Part shown: one piece after another, positions 37,910 through 46,367 of the stretch
Position numbering within the stretch: the first letter of the stretch is position 1
How the letters are laid out: every line of letters begins with the position of its first letter
Source of the DNA: OLB6 sp964493635
GTDB taxonomy: Bacteria; Bacteroidota; Ignavibacteria; Kapaibacteriales; Kapaibacteriaceae
Assembly: GCA_964493635.1 (NCBI GenBank)
Contig: CAZBOW010000009.1
Span: 1 to 62,605, forward strand
Reading direction: 5' to 3'
DNA: 62,605 nucleotides
Notes under the pieces: model-generated
The model's input: only the letters and a program-made list of their open reading frames with translations
Told to the model about the DNA's origin: nothing
Databases searched by the model: none
Made by a program: the position numbers and the translations under genes

Positions 37910-39122
37910 AGGTGGGTTCCTTGCACACGTAAGAGGAGCTGTTCGGCGGAAAAGCCCGGGCCTAGGGCCGACATCAGAGCATATCCTGGCCGTAGGCCGT
38001 GATCACGTCGCATGGCATCCAAGACAAAGAGTACGCTGGCCGCCGACATGTTTCCATAGTCGCGTAGAACGTCATAGGAGTATCGAAGGTCCGACCGCTC
38101 ACAACCGACGGCGTCGGCAAACGCATCAAGAACCTTTTGTCCACCGGGATGTGCGANNNNNNNNNNNNNNNNNNNNNNNNNNNNNNNNNNNNNNNNNNNN
38201 NNNNNNNNNNNNNNNNNNNNNNNNNNNNNNNNNNNNNNNNNNNNNNNNNNNNNNNNCAACCGACGGCGTCGGCAAACGCATCAAGAACCTTTTGTCCACC
38301 GGGATGTGCGATGTACGAGTTGATGTACGACCGCTCGATATTCCAACTACGGCAGGCACCGCCAAGGACGTCTGGCAGGTTCTGCTCAATGAACGCTGGA
38401 ATACTTCGAGCAAAGCGAACACGTAACCCATGGTCGGTCACATCCCAGCCCATCATGTCTTCGGTATCTGGAAACAACACACTGTAGGGATGCTCAATCA
38501 ACGGGCCGCTCGAACCAGCCCGCACCACTACGGCACCTGCTCCATCGGCAAACAAACTCGTGGCAATCACATTGGACTTCGAGATATCACGCCGTTGGAA
38601 GGTTGCAGTACAAATCTCGACCGCCACCATCAAGACTGGTTTGCCGTGCAATGCACGGGATAGTTCTGCTGCACGGGCTACCCCGGCAACACCACCAGCG
38701 CAGCCAAGACCAAAGATGGGAAGTCGTGTCACGTTGGATTGCAGTCCGAGTGCACGCGCGACATGACTATCCAGACTTGGCGTCATGATTCCCGTTGACG
38801 ATACCGTGATGATTCCAGCGATGTCGCTTGCCGAACACGCTGCATTCTCAAGTGCATACCGGCAGGCCCGCACCGACAATTCAATGGCAGCATGGCGGTA
38901 TACGCTGGTGGCCTCCGACCATGAGTGGTCGTGCGCGTACCACTCAGGTGGACAGACGAAATGGCGCGTATGGATATGGGTGTGATCAAAGACGTCCAAC
39001 AGTCGATCAAGTCCACGCACGGAATCGGCAAAGAGTGGTTCGACGATGGCTCGTACGTCGGCTTGGCGAACAATATGTGGTGGTACAGCGGTACCGCTAC
39101 CAACGATGCTGATGGGGTCCAC
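37906..39122 (-). CDS. type III polyketide synthase (alkylpyrone/alkylresorcinol type; interrupted by a false gap)
   Basis: Homodimeric chalcone-synthase-fold enzyme that extends an acyl-CoA with malonyl-CoA. After collapsing the duplicated 55 bp and the N run, the gene is 1062 bp, in frame, 353 aa. The catalytic triad is complete: Cys141 (FGLGCAGGVAG), His273 (IAHPGGQKVL) and Asn306 (YGNMSAASVLFVLD). The C-terminal GPGFSAEQLLL is typical. It starts with GTG 39122, sharing one base with the nitroreductase stop, and overlaps the methyltransferase gene. The bacterial lineage and lipid-activating neighbour suggest long-chain starters, giving alkylpyrones or alkylresorcinols; the product is not deducible. 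Confidence 0.93.
38102..38311. other. false assembly gap: 55-bp duplicate, 100 N, 55-bp duplicate
   Basis: Bases 38102-38156 and 38257-38311 are identical over 55 bp and surround exactly 100 N. Collapsing them restores a complete polyketide synthase with family length and an intact His-Asn region. Confidence 0.92.
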
Positions 39123-39931
39123 TACACCTTCTCCGGTGTAGCGCAGGTATTACGAAACACAAGGTCGGACAACGGCTTTCGTTGATTGCTTTGCCAGTCG
39201 ATTCGTGGCCGTGGTGCATCGTCAGGCAGGTAGCCAAGGCGGTACACAGCCATGAGCTCAAGTTCAGTAGGAACACGGAGCACCTCGCAGAGTTCAGACC
39301 ATGCCTCAGGTATCTCCATCGGCGTGGACACGAACTGCATCCCCATACCCAAATCAACGCACGTCAACCAGATATGCTCGACGGCCATCCCCATCGACAA
39401 TGTGCAGTAGAACCCGCTAAGCTCTCCTGGCGTATACTCCTCCCGATCCAACAGGACAGCCAAAAGCAATGGACTGCCTTCAATCAGTTTCCGATTGTCT
39501 TCGCCAAGGACGCGAGCTACACCAAGGGACGACAGGAGCTTTTGTACTGTTGGAGAGAATACCTGTTTGATGAACGGACGCAAAGCCAAGGGTAGTTGGT
39601 CAATGAGAATCCCGCTGCGCCGCTGTTCCATCTCTTCCTTGGAAAACCGGAAATACTTCCGATACCTCTCGAAGAAGGTACCCCTCTCCATGAGTTGCTG
39701 CATCGTGCGTCCGCCAATTTCAGCAACGCGCGACCGTATCGCGGAGTCGTCGATCAATACAAAGCGCCACGGTTGGCTATTGAAGTGCGACGGAGCGCGT
39801 TCAGCCGCCTGAATCAGTGCGTGCTGATGACGGATGTCTACCGGTCGTGGATCGAACGGACCGTTGGTCGTCTTGCGCTGGGCGATGGCATCTGCCAGTG
39901 ACACCCCTTTCCGCATTACCGGATCACTCAC
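39122..39931 (-). CDS. nitroreductase-family FMN oxidoreductase
   Basis: A 269-aa flavin reductase fold. FMN-contact segments are IAQRKTTNGPFD near the N-terminus and APSHFNSQPWRFVLID, with the C-terminal MAVYRLGYLPDDAPRPRIDW. Between about 80 and 150 there is a longer helical insert (FFERYRKYFRFSKEEMEQRR) than in short NfsB-type members. It lies inside the acyl-CoA synthetase-polyketide synthase operon with 4-bp and 1-bp overlaps. It may reduce or oxidise the polyketide or a quinone derived from it; this is inference. Confidence 0.87.
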   Translation of the reverse strand: MSDPVMRKGVSLADAIAQRKTTNGPFDPRPVDIRHQHALIQAAERAPSHFNSQPWRFVLIDDSAIRSRVAEIGGRTMQQLMERGTFFERYRKYFRFSKEEMEQRRSGILIDQLPLALRPFIKQVFSPTVQKLLSSLGVARVLGEDNRKLIEGSPLLLAVLLDREEYTPGELSGFYCTLSMGMAVEHIWLTCVDLGMGMQFVSTPMEIPEAWSELCEVLRVPTELELMAVYRLGYLPDDAPRPRIDWQSNQRKPLSDLVFRNTCATPEKV

Positions 39932-41730
39932 ACCGCTTCCTCGTACATGGTCTCAATGAGATCAGCGTATTGATGCACGACAGCTTTTCGTTTGACCTTC
40001 AACGTTGGAGTCAGTAAACCATTGTCAACACTGAATGGAGTTGGGATCAAGCGAAACCGTCGCACACGCTCGAATTTCGACAAATCCCGCTGTAGCTGCT
40101 GGACGTCACGTTGGATGGCACGGTACAATTCCTCGGATGCTACCAACGACTCCCACGATCCGTACGTATGTCCGTTCTGCTTGGCCCATGCCTCGCAGGC
40201 CTCACGTTCCGGAACCAGCAGCGCTGTGCAGAATTCTCGTTGGTCGCCGATCAGCAAGGCTTGGTCGATCAGTGGACTTGCCGTCAACATGGACTCAATC
40301 GGTTGCGGTGCAATGTTCTTTCCACCACTGGAGACAAGAATGTGCTTTTTGCGATCGGTGATCACGAGATGGCCGCGATCGTTGAACATTCCAATATCAC
40401 CGGTGTGCAGCCAACCGTCAGGAGTCAAGGATTCCCGGGTGGCTTCCTCATCATTCCAGTACCCTTTCATGATGTTGGGTCCCTTTGCCATGATTTCACC
40501 GTCAGCGGCAATGCGGATCTCGACATTGGGAATCGGCGTTCCGACCGTTCCGAGTTCTTGTTCTCCTTCCCGATTGAAGGTGAGAACGGGAGAGGTCTCT
40601 GTAAGTCCGTAGCCCTCTAGGATGGTAAGACCTATGGCGTCAAAGAAGGTACCCACCTCCACACTGAGTGCGGCACCGCCGGAGGCAAAGAATCGCAGGC
40701 GGCCTCCCGTGCGTTCACGAATCTTCGAAAACACCAGCCGATCTGCGAGTGCGTTTTGGATCGACAGAAGCGGCGACGTCGATCCTGCAGCCCGAGCTCG
40801 GCCAACGGAGATGGCCCACGCGAAAATGCGTTGTCGGAGTGGAGACTCCTTGGCGACGTTACCTTCCACCCGCATCTTGATGCGTTCAAACAGTCGTGGT
40901 ACTGATGTCATGACCGTTGGACGAACCTCACGCATGTTCTCGGCCACGGTCTCGATCGACTCCGCAATGTAGGTCGATGCTCCAACGCAGAACGCAAAAT
41001 AGTACCCTGTCATGCGCTCATAGGAGTGACACATCGGTAGATATGAGAGAAATACATCGTTTTCGGTGATATCGATGACCTCCAGCGAACCAGCAATGTT
41101 CGACATCAGATTCCGATGGGTCAGCATCACTCCCTTGGGATTCCCGGTGGTGCCGCTGGTGTATATCAGTGTGAGCAGATCCTCCGGTTGCACCGCCGCA
41201 GCCATTGTTGCAAAGGTGGATCGGCGCTCCTGTGCCGGCATGACTTCCCTGCCTTCACGAACGATATCGGAGAATCGAACCACACGCTCGGAAGGTTGGA
41301 CATCGTCGTTCATGACAATAACCAGACGCAACGATGGGATCTCGTCCCATACCTTTTGAATCTTTGATAACTGCAAAGCATTCGAAACAATCACGCAGCT
41401 GGCTTCACAGTCGTTGAAGATGTACGATTCCTGTGCTGGAGTGAGTGTTGGAAAGATTGGAACATCAACGGCACCCATGGCCGTGATGGCAAAATCGGCG
41501 ATGGCCCATTCGACGCGATTCTCGCTGACGATGCCGAGGCGTTGCCCTTGGGTGAATCCACGGTGCATCAGCCCCATAGCAAAGCATTCCACCTCTTCAC
41601 GAAGGTGATCGTGAGAGATCGTCGACCACGCTCCGTGTACCTTCCGACCGTACACAACCTTGTTGGTCTGCCCTTCGTACCGAGCACAAACATCAAGAAA
41701 CATTGCTGGAATTGTCGCGGCAACCTTCAT
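39928..41730 (-). CDS. long-chain acyl-CoA synthetase (AMP-forming)
   Basis: A 600-aa ANL-superfamily enzyme that activates fatty acids to acyl-CoA. Motifs: the P-loop LIYTSGTTGNPKGVMLTHRN, the adenine motif EGYGLTETSP, and the hinge region WLHTGDIGMFNDRGHLVITDRKKHILVSSGGKNIAP. It resembles FadD15-type synthetases. An AAGGAG ribosome site lies 8 bases before ATG 41730, stronger than for most genes here. It leads the operon with nitroreductase, type III synthase and methyltransferase and probably supplies the acyl-CoA starter. Upstream, TATGTTTC (near 41775) resembles a promoter box but deviates at the last base. Confidence 0.93.
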   Translation of the reverse strand: MKVAATIPAMFLDVCARYEGQTNKVVYGRKVHGAWSTISHDHLREEVECFAMGLMHRGFTQGQRLGIVSENRVEWAIADFAITAMGAVDVPIFPTLTPAQESYIFNDCEASCVIVSNALQLSKIQKVWDEIPSLRLVIVMNDDVQPSERVVRFSDIVREGREVMPAQERRSTFATMAAAVQPEDLLTLIYTSGTTGNPKGVMLTHRNLMSNIAGSLEVIDITENDVFLSYLPMCHSYERMTGYYFAFCVGASTYIAESIETVAENMREVRPTVMTSVPRLFERIKMRVEGNVAKESPLRQRIFAWAISVGRARAAGSTSPLLSIQNALADRLVFSKIRERTGGRLRFFASGGAALSVEVGTFFDAIGLTILEGYGLTETSPVLTFNREGEQELGTVGTPIPNVEIRIAADGEIMAKGPNIMKGYWNDEEATRESLTPDGWLHTGDIGMFNDRGHLVITDRKKHILVSSGGKNIAPQPIESMLTASPLIDQALLIGDQREFCTALLVPEREACEAWAKQNGHTYGSWESLVASEELYRAIQRDVQQLQRDLSKFERVRRFRLIPTPFSVDNGLLTPTLKVKRKAVVHQYADLIETMYEEAV

Positions 41731-41833
41731 TGGTACAGCTCCTTGAATGTAAACATCCGGGATTCAACTCGAAACATATCGAGCGGGCAATTTACACGAT
41801 CTGATCACGTTCTGCACGCGACCGATCTGCGAA

Positions 41834-43831
41834 TTAATCAAGGAAGGCCCACGTGATCGACAGCCGGAGATCCTGAATAATTTCGGGCATCACGGCCACG
41901 GTGTACCATCGTGACTGCAGGATGTTTTCGTACGACAGGCGTACGTCGGCATTGCCAAGGCGGGCATGGATGAAGGCATCTACACCATTGCCCACAATTC
42001 CCTGCTGCTCCTGCTCAGATGCATACGACCACGTTAGCGGAACGTAGGCACGTGCCGTGACAGCCGTCTGCAAGGCCCCTCTAAGTCCCGCTCGCAGTAG
42101 ACTCGATCCGGGAGCATACACTACGGCGGCTTCGAGGCTTGCGGTGATCGCTGGAAACTCCTGAACTGTTCCTGATTGAAGGCGCACAACGGATCGCAGA
42201 TCCATCCATCCATGGTTCCATCGTCCATCCAGGACTACACCATAGTGGCGAATCGACGTGGATCCATTGGTGACGGACACCGCTGTGACGATTCCCGTGC
42301 TGTCACGAAGTGCTAGGGTTTGTAGGGGGCTTGTGATGTCGCGTAGGTAGCCCTCTGCCGATATCGACCATCCCGTTCCGCGGATCAGCGCTGTGGCCAG
42401 CGCTGCACGGTGAACTTCCGGTGAAAGCCCCAGGCCCTCGGCCGGTGAGGGCATCCGCTCACTTCGCACGACTTCTACCGACACTCGGCCACCATCTCCA
42501 ATCAGACGCGTAAGGCCAAGGCCGCCAGCCCACTGCACGGACGAATTCGGTGTTGTGAGGGTATACTGTGCCCGCGCAGAGGTCCGGAGATCCCAACCCG
42601 TTTCGGCAAGGGGAACAATGGCGTGAGCGAAGATCTGTGGCTGTATCCGCTCAAGACGCTGCACTTCATTCCGAGCACCGTCCCACTCGACGCTCCATGC
42701 AGGAGCGTTCGTGACATCGATACCGCCCCCTAGGCGCAGATGGAGCCACGACCATTGATGATCGGTGCGAATGAGAATTCCACCGTGGGTGCCGCGTCCA
42801 ACGGTCGCTTCGGAAGCGCTGGTCTGTCTACGGATTGCCGACACACTACCATAGGCTTGTGCCGTCCACCGTGCGATAGAATCACCCGTTGGAACGTAGG
42901 CATACGTCGCGGTAAGATCGTGACGACGTGTTTCATCGCGCAACGACGCAAACACGGTAGGAGCGTTCGACTCGGCGAAGTTGCTCAGAGGCTGATCGGT
43001 TCGTAGTCCGCCCCACAGGTCGGTGTTGAGCGAAACAAGGTGGTACGACAGGTTCAGATGGTGTTCTGGAGACAGGGCTGCCCGTACCATGAATGAGGCA
43101 TTCCAGGCATCAAAATCCGTCCGTTGGTATCTGCCCTGCCCACCGGTGCGCCGAATGCCAAGTGTGGCATTGACGCCCGGAGCAACGTTCTGCGAGAGTT
43201 CAACATCGGCTGCCAGAACGTCGCCGCCGCCTTGGGAGTACCACAGCTGGGTGTACGGCGTGGGAGTGCGATGCATGATCTCTTGTTGATTTACTGCAGT
43301 GAGCGTCATTTGCGGTGCTAGACCGACCGCATTAACCCCCGTGAGCAGTTCAATCTGCTCGAAGCGTTCAGGAGCTGATTGCATCAGATGAAAGGTACCC
43401 GACCACGGATCGACAAGCGGACGACCATTCAGTGCCACGGTAAGGTCGGTATTGTACCCGCCAAACACTGATATCGAGGAGTGTTGGGCCATTCCTCCAT
43501 GGGAGAGTGGTTGGTACGGCAGTGCGCGAATCAATAGGTCAGCCATGGACTGGTACTGTATGGCCCGTCGATCTCGTTTGGTGATCACGTGTGCGGCGTC
43601 TGATGGACGGACGATGATCGAACCAAGATGAGGATAGGGTGATGGCTCCACGCCGAGGGTATCTTGGACCGTTGCAGAGCTGGAATCCGAATGAGGTCTA
43701 GACCACATCGCCAGCGCCGGATGTATTGCCGCACAGACGGCTACCAGGCCGTAGATGAGGATGGAAATGCAACAGGCAGGTTGAACACCTGCCCGCTGCA
43801 TCACTGTTGCTATCGTGTCCGACCGTGTCAT
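41834..43831 (-). CDS. TonB-dependent receptor-like outer membrane protein
   Basis: A 665-aa protein with an N-terminal hydrophobic signal-like segment (about 17-42), a plug domain (AIQYQSMADLLIRALPYQPL, SISVFGGYNTDLTVALNGRPL and RFEQIELLTG) and a beta-barrel rich in alternating aromatic strands to the C-terminal ILQSRWYTVAVMPEIIQDL. There is no N-terminal carboxypeptidase-like domain and no obvious TonB box. The substrate is unknown. Unusually, its start overlaps the gyrA stop by 4 bp, so it would be translated with gyrase. Confidence 0.85.
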   Translation of the reverse strand: MTRSDTIATVMQRAGVQPACCISILIYGLVAVCAAIHPALAMWSRPHSDSSSATVQDTLGVEPSPYPHLGSIIVRPSDAAHVITKRDRRAIQYQSMADLLIRALPYQPLSHGGMAQHSSISVFGGYNTDLTVALNGRPLVDPWSGTFHLMQSAPERFEQIELLTGVNAVGLAPQMTLTAVNQQEIMHRTPTPYTQLWYSQGGGDVLAADVELSQNVAPGVNATLGIRRTGGQGRYQRTDFDAWNASFMVRAALSPEHHLNLSYHLVSLNTDLWGGLRTDQPLSNFAESNAPTVFASLRDETRRHDLTATYAYVPTGDSIARWTAQAYGSVSAIRRQTSASEATVGRGTHGGILIRTDHQWSWLHLRLGGGIDVTNAPAWSVEWDGARNEVQRLERIQPQIFAHAIVPLAETGWDLRTSARAQYTLTTPNSSVQWAGGLGLTRLIGDGGRVSVEVVRSERMPSPAEGLGLSPEVHRAALATALIRGTGWSISAEGYLRDITSPLQTLALRDSTGIVTAVSVTNGSTSIRHYGVVLDGRWNHGWMDLRSVVRLQSGTVQEFPAITASLEAAVVYAPGSSLLRAGLRGALQTAVTARAYVPLTWSYASEQEQQGIVGNGVDAFIHARLGNADVRLSYENILQSRWYTVAVMPEIIQDLRLSITWAFLD

Positions 43832-46302
43832 GCCTCCGCATCTGGGGCATCGTCCGATTCGTCCGTGTCCTCATCACGCGTCACGGTGGTGATATCGGCA
43901 ATCTGATCGCCATCATCAAGGCGAATCAACCGGACACCCTGGGCATTTCTTCCCAGCATCCGCACATCACGAATCGGCTGGCGAATCAGAATGCCATTCA
44001 CCGTCATCACGACCAGGTCTTGTTCGTCACTGACCTCCAAGATGGCACAGATCGGACCGGTTTTATCGGTGGTGTTCATGGCGATCACACCCTTGGCTCC
44101 GCGCTTGGTCTTGCGGAACGATTCCACCTGCGTGCGCTTACCGTATCCCCGTTCACCGACAACGATGACCTGGGCGTCCTCATGGCGTACCGCCGTCAGC
44201 GAGATCACCTCGGCGCCATCCGTCAACGTGATCCCCTTGACTCCCGCAGCACCGCGGCCCATGGCGCGGACATCACTCTCGTGGAACCGAACCGCAAGTC
44301 CGGAACTGGCACCGATCAGAATATCCATCGTGCCGTCGGTGAGGCGTGCCGAGATCAAACGATCGTCTTCCTTCAGGTTGACGGCAATAATGCCGTTGGC
44401 ACGAACGTTGGCAAAGTCCTTCAACTCTGTTTTCTTCACCACGCCGGACTTGGTAGCCATGAAGATGTTGTACCCTTCGGCTTCGATGTCGGAGATCGGC
44501 AAATACGCGGTGACGGTCTCGTCGGGTTGTTTCTGGATCACATTGGCGATCGACCGCCCCTTTGCGCTTCGCGAGCCTTCGGGTATATCGTAGACCTTGA
44601 TCCGATAGACGCGCCCTTTGTCCGTGAAGAACATCAGGTAATGATGTGTCGAAGCGCGGAACACGTGCTCGACGTAATCATCCTCATACCGACCCGTGCC
44701 ACTTACACCACGACCGCCTTTATGCTGTCGGCGATAGGTACTCACAGGGGTGCGCTTTAGATAACCGTGATGTGTAATGGAGATGATGACCTCTTCGTTG
44801 GCGATCATGTCCTCCAACGTGAAGTCCTTGGCGTTATACACGATCTCCGTGCGGCGTGCATCTCCGTACTTGGCTCCCAGCTCGGCAAGCTCCTGACCAA
44901 TCACGTTCATCTGCAGTTCTTTGGAGGCAAGAAGGGCTTTCAACCGTTCGATCGTTTCGATTACTTCACGGTACTCAGCTTGAATCTTATCACGTTCCAA
45001 ACCAGTCAGGCGCTGCAGGCGCATGTCAAGAATCGCCTTCGACTGAATCTCCGACAAGCCGAACTTCTGCTGTAATGCCTCTGATGCCGTGGGCACATCC
45101 TTCGACGCCTTGATCGTCTTGATGACTTCGTCGATGTTATCGAGCGCAATGATGAAGCCCTCAAGAATGTGGGCCCGCTTTTCAGCTGCATCAAGTTCAA
45201 ACTGCGTTCGGCGTACCACCACAACATTGCGATGCGCAATGAACTCGGTGATCATCTCCTTGAGCGTCAGAATACGCGGACGACCATTGACCAGTGCTAG
45301 CAGAATAACGCCAAAGGTTACTTGCAGCTGCGTGTGCTTGTAGAGGTTGTTCAGCACAACCATCGGGACAGCATCGCGCTTTAGTTCGATCACAACACGC
45401 AAACCATCGCGGTCCGACTCATCACGAATGTCGGAGATATCTTCCAACGTTTTGGCTTTGACAAGGTCGGCGATCTTTTCGATGAGACCGGCCTTGCTCA
45501 CCTGGTACGGTAGCTCCGTAATGACGATGCTTTCCTTCGTACCCTGCTTATTCGACTCGATGTTTGCCTTGGCACGAACCAAGATTTTGCCACGACCGGT
45601 CGTATAGGCATTACGGACACCCTCGTAGCCGTAGATGATTCCACCCGTTGGGAAGTCGGGAGCCGTGATGTACTTCAGCAGTTCCTCGTTGGTAACATCT
45701 GGATCGGCGATGACGGCCTGAATACCAGCAATGACCTCGGTAAGGTTGTGAGGTGGGATGTTGGTAGCCATGCCCACAGCAATACCGTTAGCTCCGTTAA
45801 CCAACAGTGCAGGGAGGACAGTTGGCAGGACGGTTGGTTCTTCGAGAGAGTCATCGAAGTTGGGGCGGAAATCCACCGTGTTCTTGTCGATGTCCCGGAG
45901 AACCTCGCCGGCCACGTGGGCCATGCGTGCCTCGGTATATCGCATGGCGGCTGGTGAGTCGCCATCCACCGAGCCATAGTTTCCCTGGCCATCCACCAAC
46001 GGATATCGCATCGACCATGTCTGGGCCAAACGAACCATCGCGTCGTAGACCGCACTGTCGCCGTGCGGGTGGTATTTACCCAACACTTCACCGACAATCC
46101 TCGCACTTTTCTTGTACGGGCGGGTTGGGGTCATCCCGAGTTCGTACATCGAGTACAGAATCCGGCGGTGTACCGGCTTGAAACCATCACGCACATCTGG
46201 AAGAGCGCGTGACACAATGACCGACATGGAATAATCGAGATACGAATCTCGCATCTCGTCTTCCATGAGGACGGGTTGAATACGTTCGTTGAGTAGTGCC
46301 AT
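43828..46302 (-). CDS. gyrA: DNA gyrase subunit A
   Basis: Type II topoisomerase breakage-reunion subunit, 824 aa. The quinolone-determining region reads HPHGDSAVYDAMVRLAQ, with Ser and Asp at the positions usually mutated in resistance; the active Tyr is in RYTEARMAHVA. The C-terminal pinwheel contains a GyrA-box-like basic loop YRRQHKGGRGVSG and repeated blades, favouring GyrA over ParC. Normal length. It starts at ATG 46302, 65 bp after the C25 protein gene on the same strand. Confidence 0.95.
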   Translation of the reverse strand: MALLNERIQPVLMEDEMRDSYLDYSMSVIVSRALPDVRDGFKPVHRRILYSMYELGMTPTRPYKKSARIVGEVLGKYHPHGDSAVYDAMVRLAQTWSMRYPLVDGQGNYGSVDGDSPAAMRYTEARMAHVAGEVLRDIDKNTVDFRPNFDDSLEEPTVLPTVLPALLVNGANGIAVGMATNIPPHNLTEVIAGIQAVIADPDVTNEELLKYITAPDFPTGGIIYGYEGVRNAYTTGRGKILVRAKANIESNKQGTKESIVITELPYQVSKAGLIEKIADLVKAKTLEDISDIRDESDRDGLRVVIELKRDAVPMVVLNNLYKHTQLQVTFGVILLALVNGRPRILTLKEMITEFIAHRNVVVVRRTQFELDAAEKRAHILEGFIIALDNIDEVIKTIKASKDVPTASEALQQKFGLSEIQSKAILDMRLQRLTGLERDKIQAEYREVIETIERLKALLASKELQMNVIGQELAELGAKYGDARRTEIVYNAKDFTLEDMIANEEVIISITHHGYLKRTPVSTYRRQHKGGRGVSGTGRYEDDYVEHVFRASTHHYLMFFTDKGRVYRIKVYDIPEGSRSAKGRSIANVIQKQPDETVTAYLPISDIEAEGYNIFMATKSGVVKKTELKDFANVRANGIIAVNLKEDDRLISARLTDGTMDILIGASSGLAVRFHESDVRAMGRGAAGVKGITLTDGAEVISLTAVRHEDAQVIVVGERGYGKRTQVESFRKTKRGAKGVIAMNTTDKTGPICAILEVSDEQDLVVMTVNGILIRQPIRDVRMLGRNAQGVRLIRLDDGDQIADITTVTRDEDTDESDDAPDAEA

Positions 46303-46367
46303 ATAGCCCTAAAAATACGGAAAATCACCCGGTCGGAAGGGGCTTGCCGCAGAGCGAGTTTTCCACG

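Noticed and set aside
38102..38311. Direct repeats flanking N as an insertion-sequence target duplication
   Set aside because: 55 bp is far longer than usual target duplications, the same length recurs at the other gap, and the frame is restored on collapse.
43807..44760. Plus-strand open frame of 317 codons
   Set aside because: Antisense to the gyrA C-terminal domain; no recognisable protein features.
43828..46302. ParC (topoisomerase IV A) instead of GyrA
   Set aside because: The basic GyrA-box-like loop and the full set of C-terminal blades favour GyrA; a parC cannot be compared in this window.
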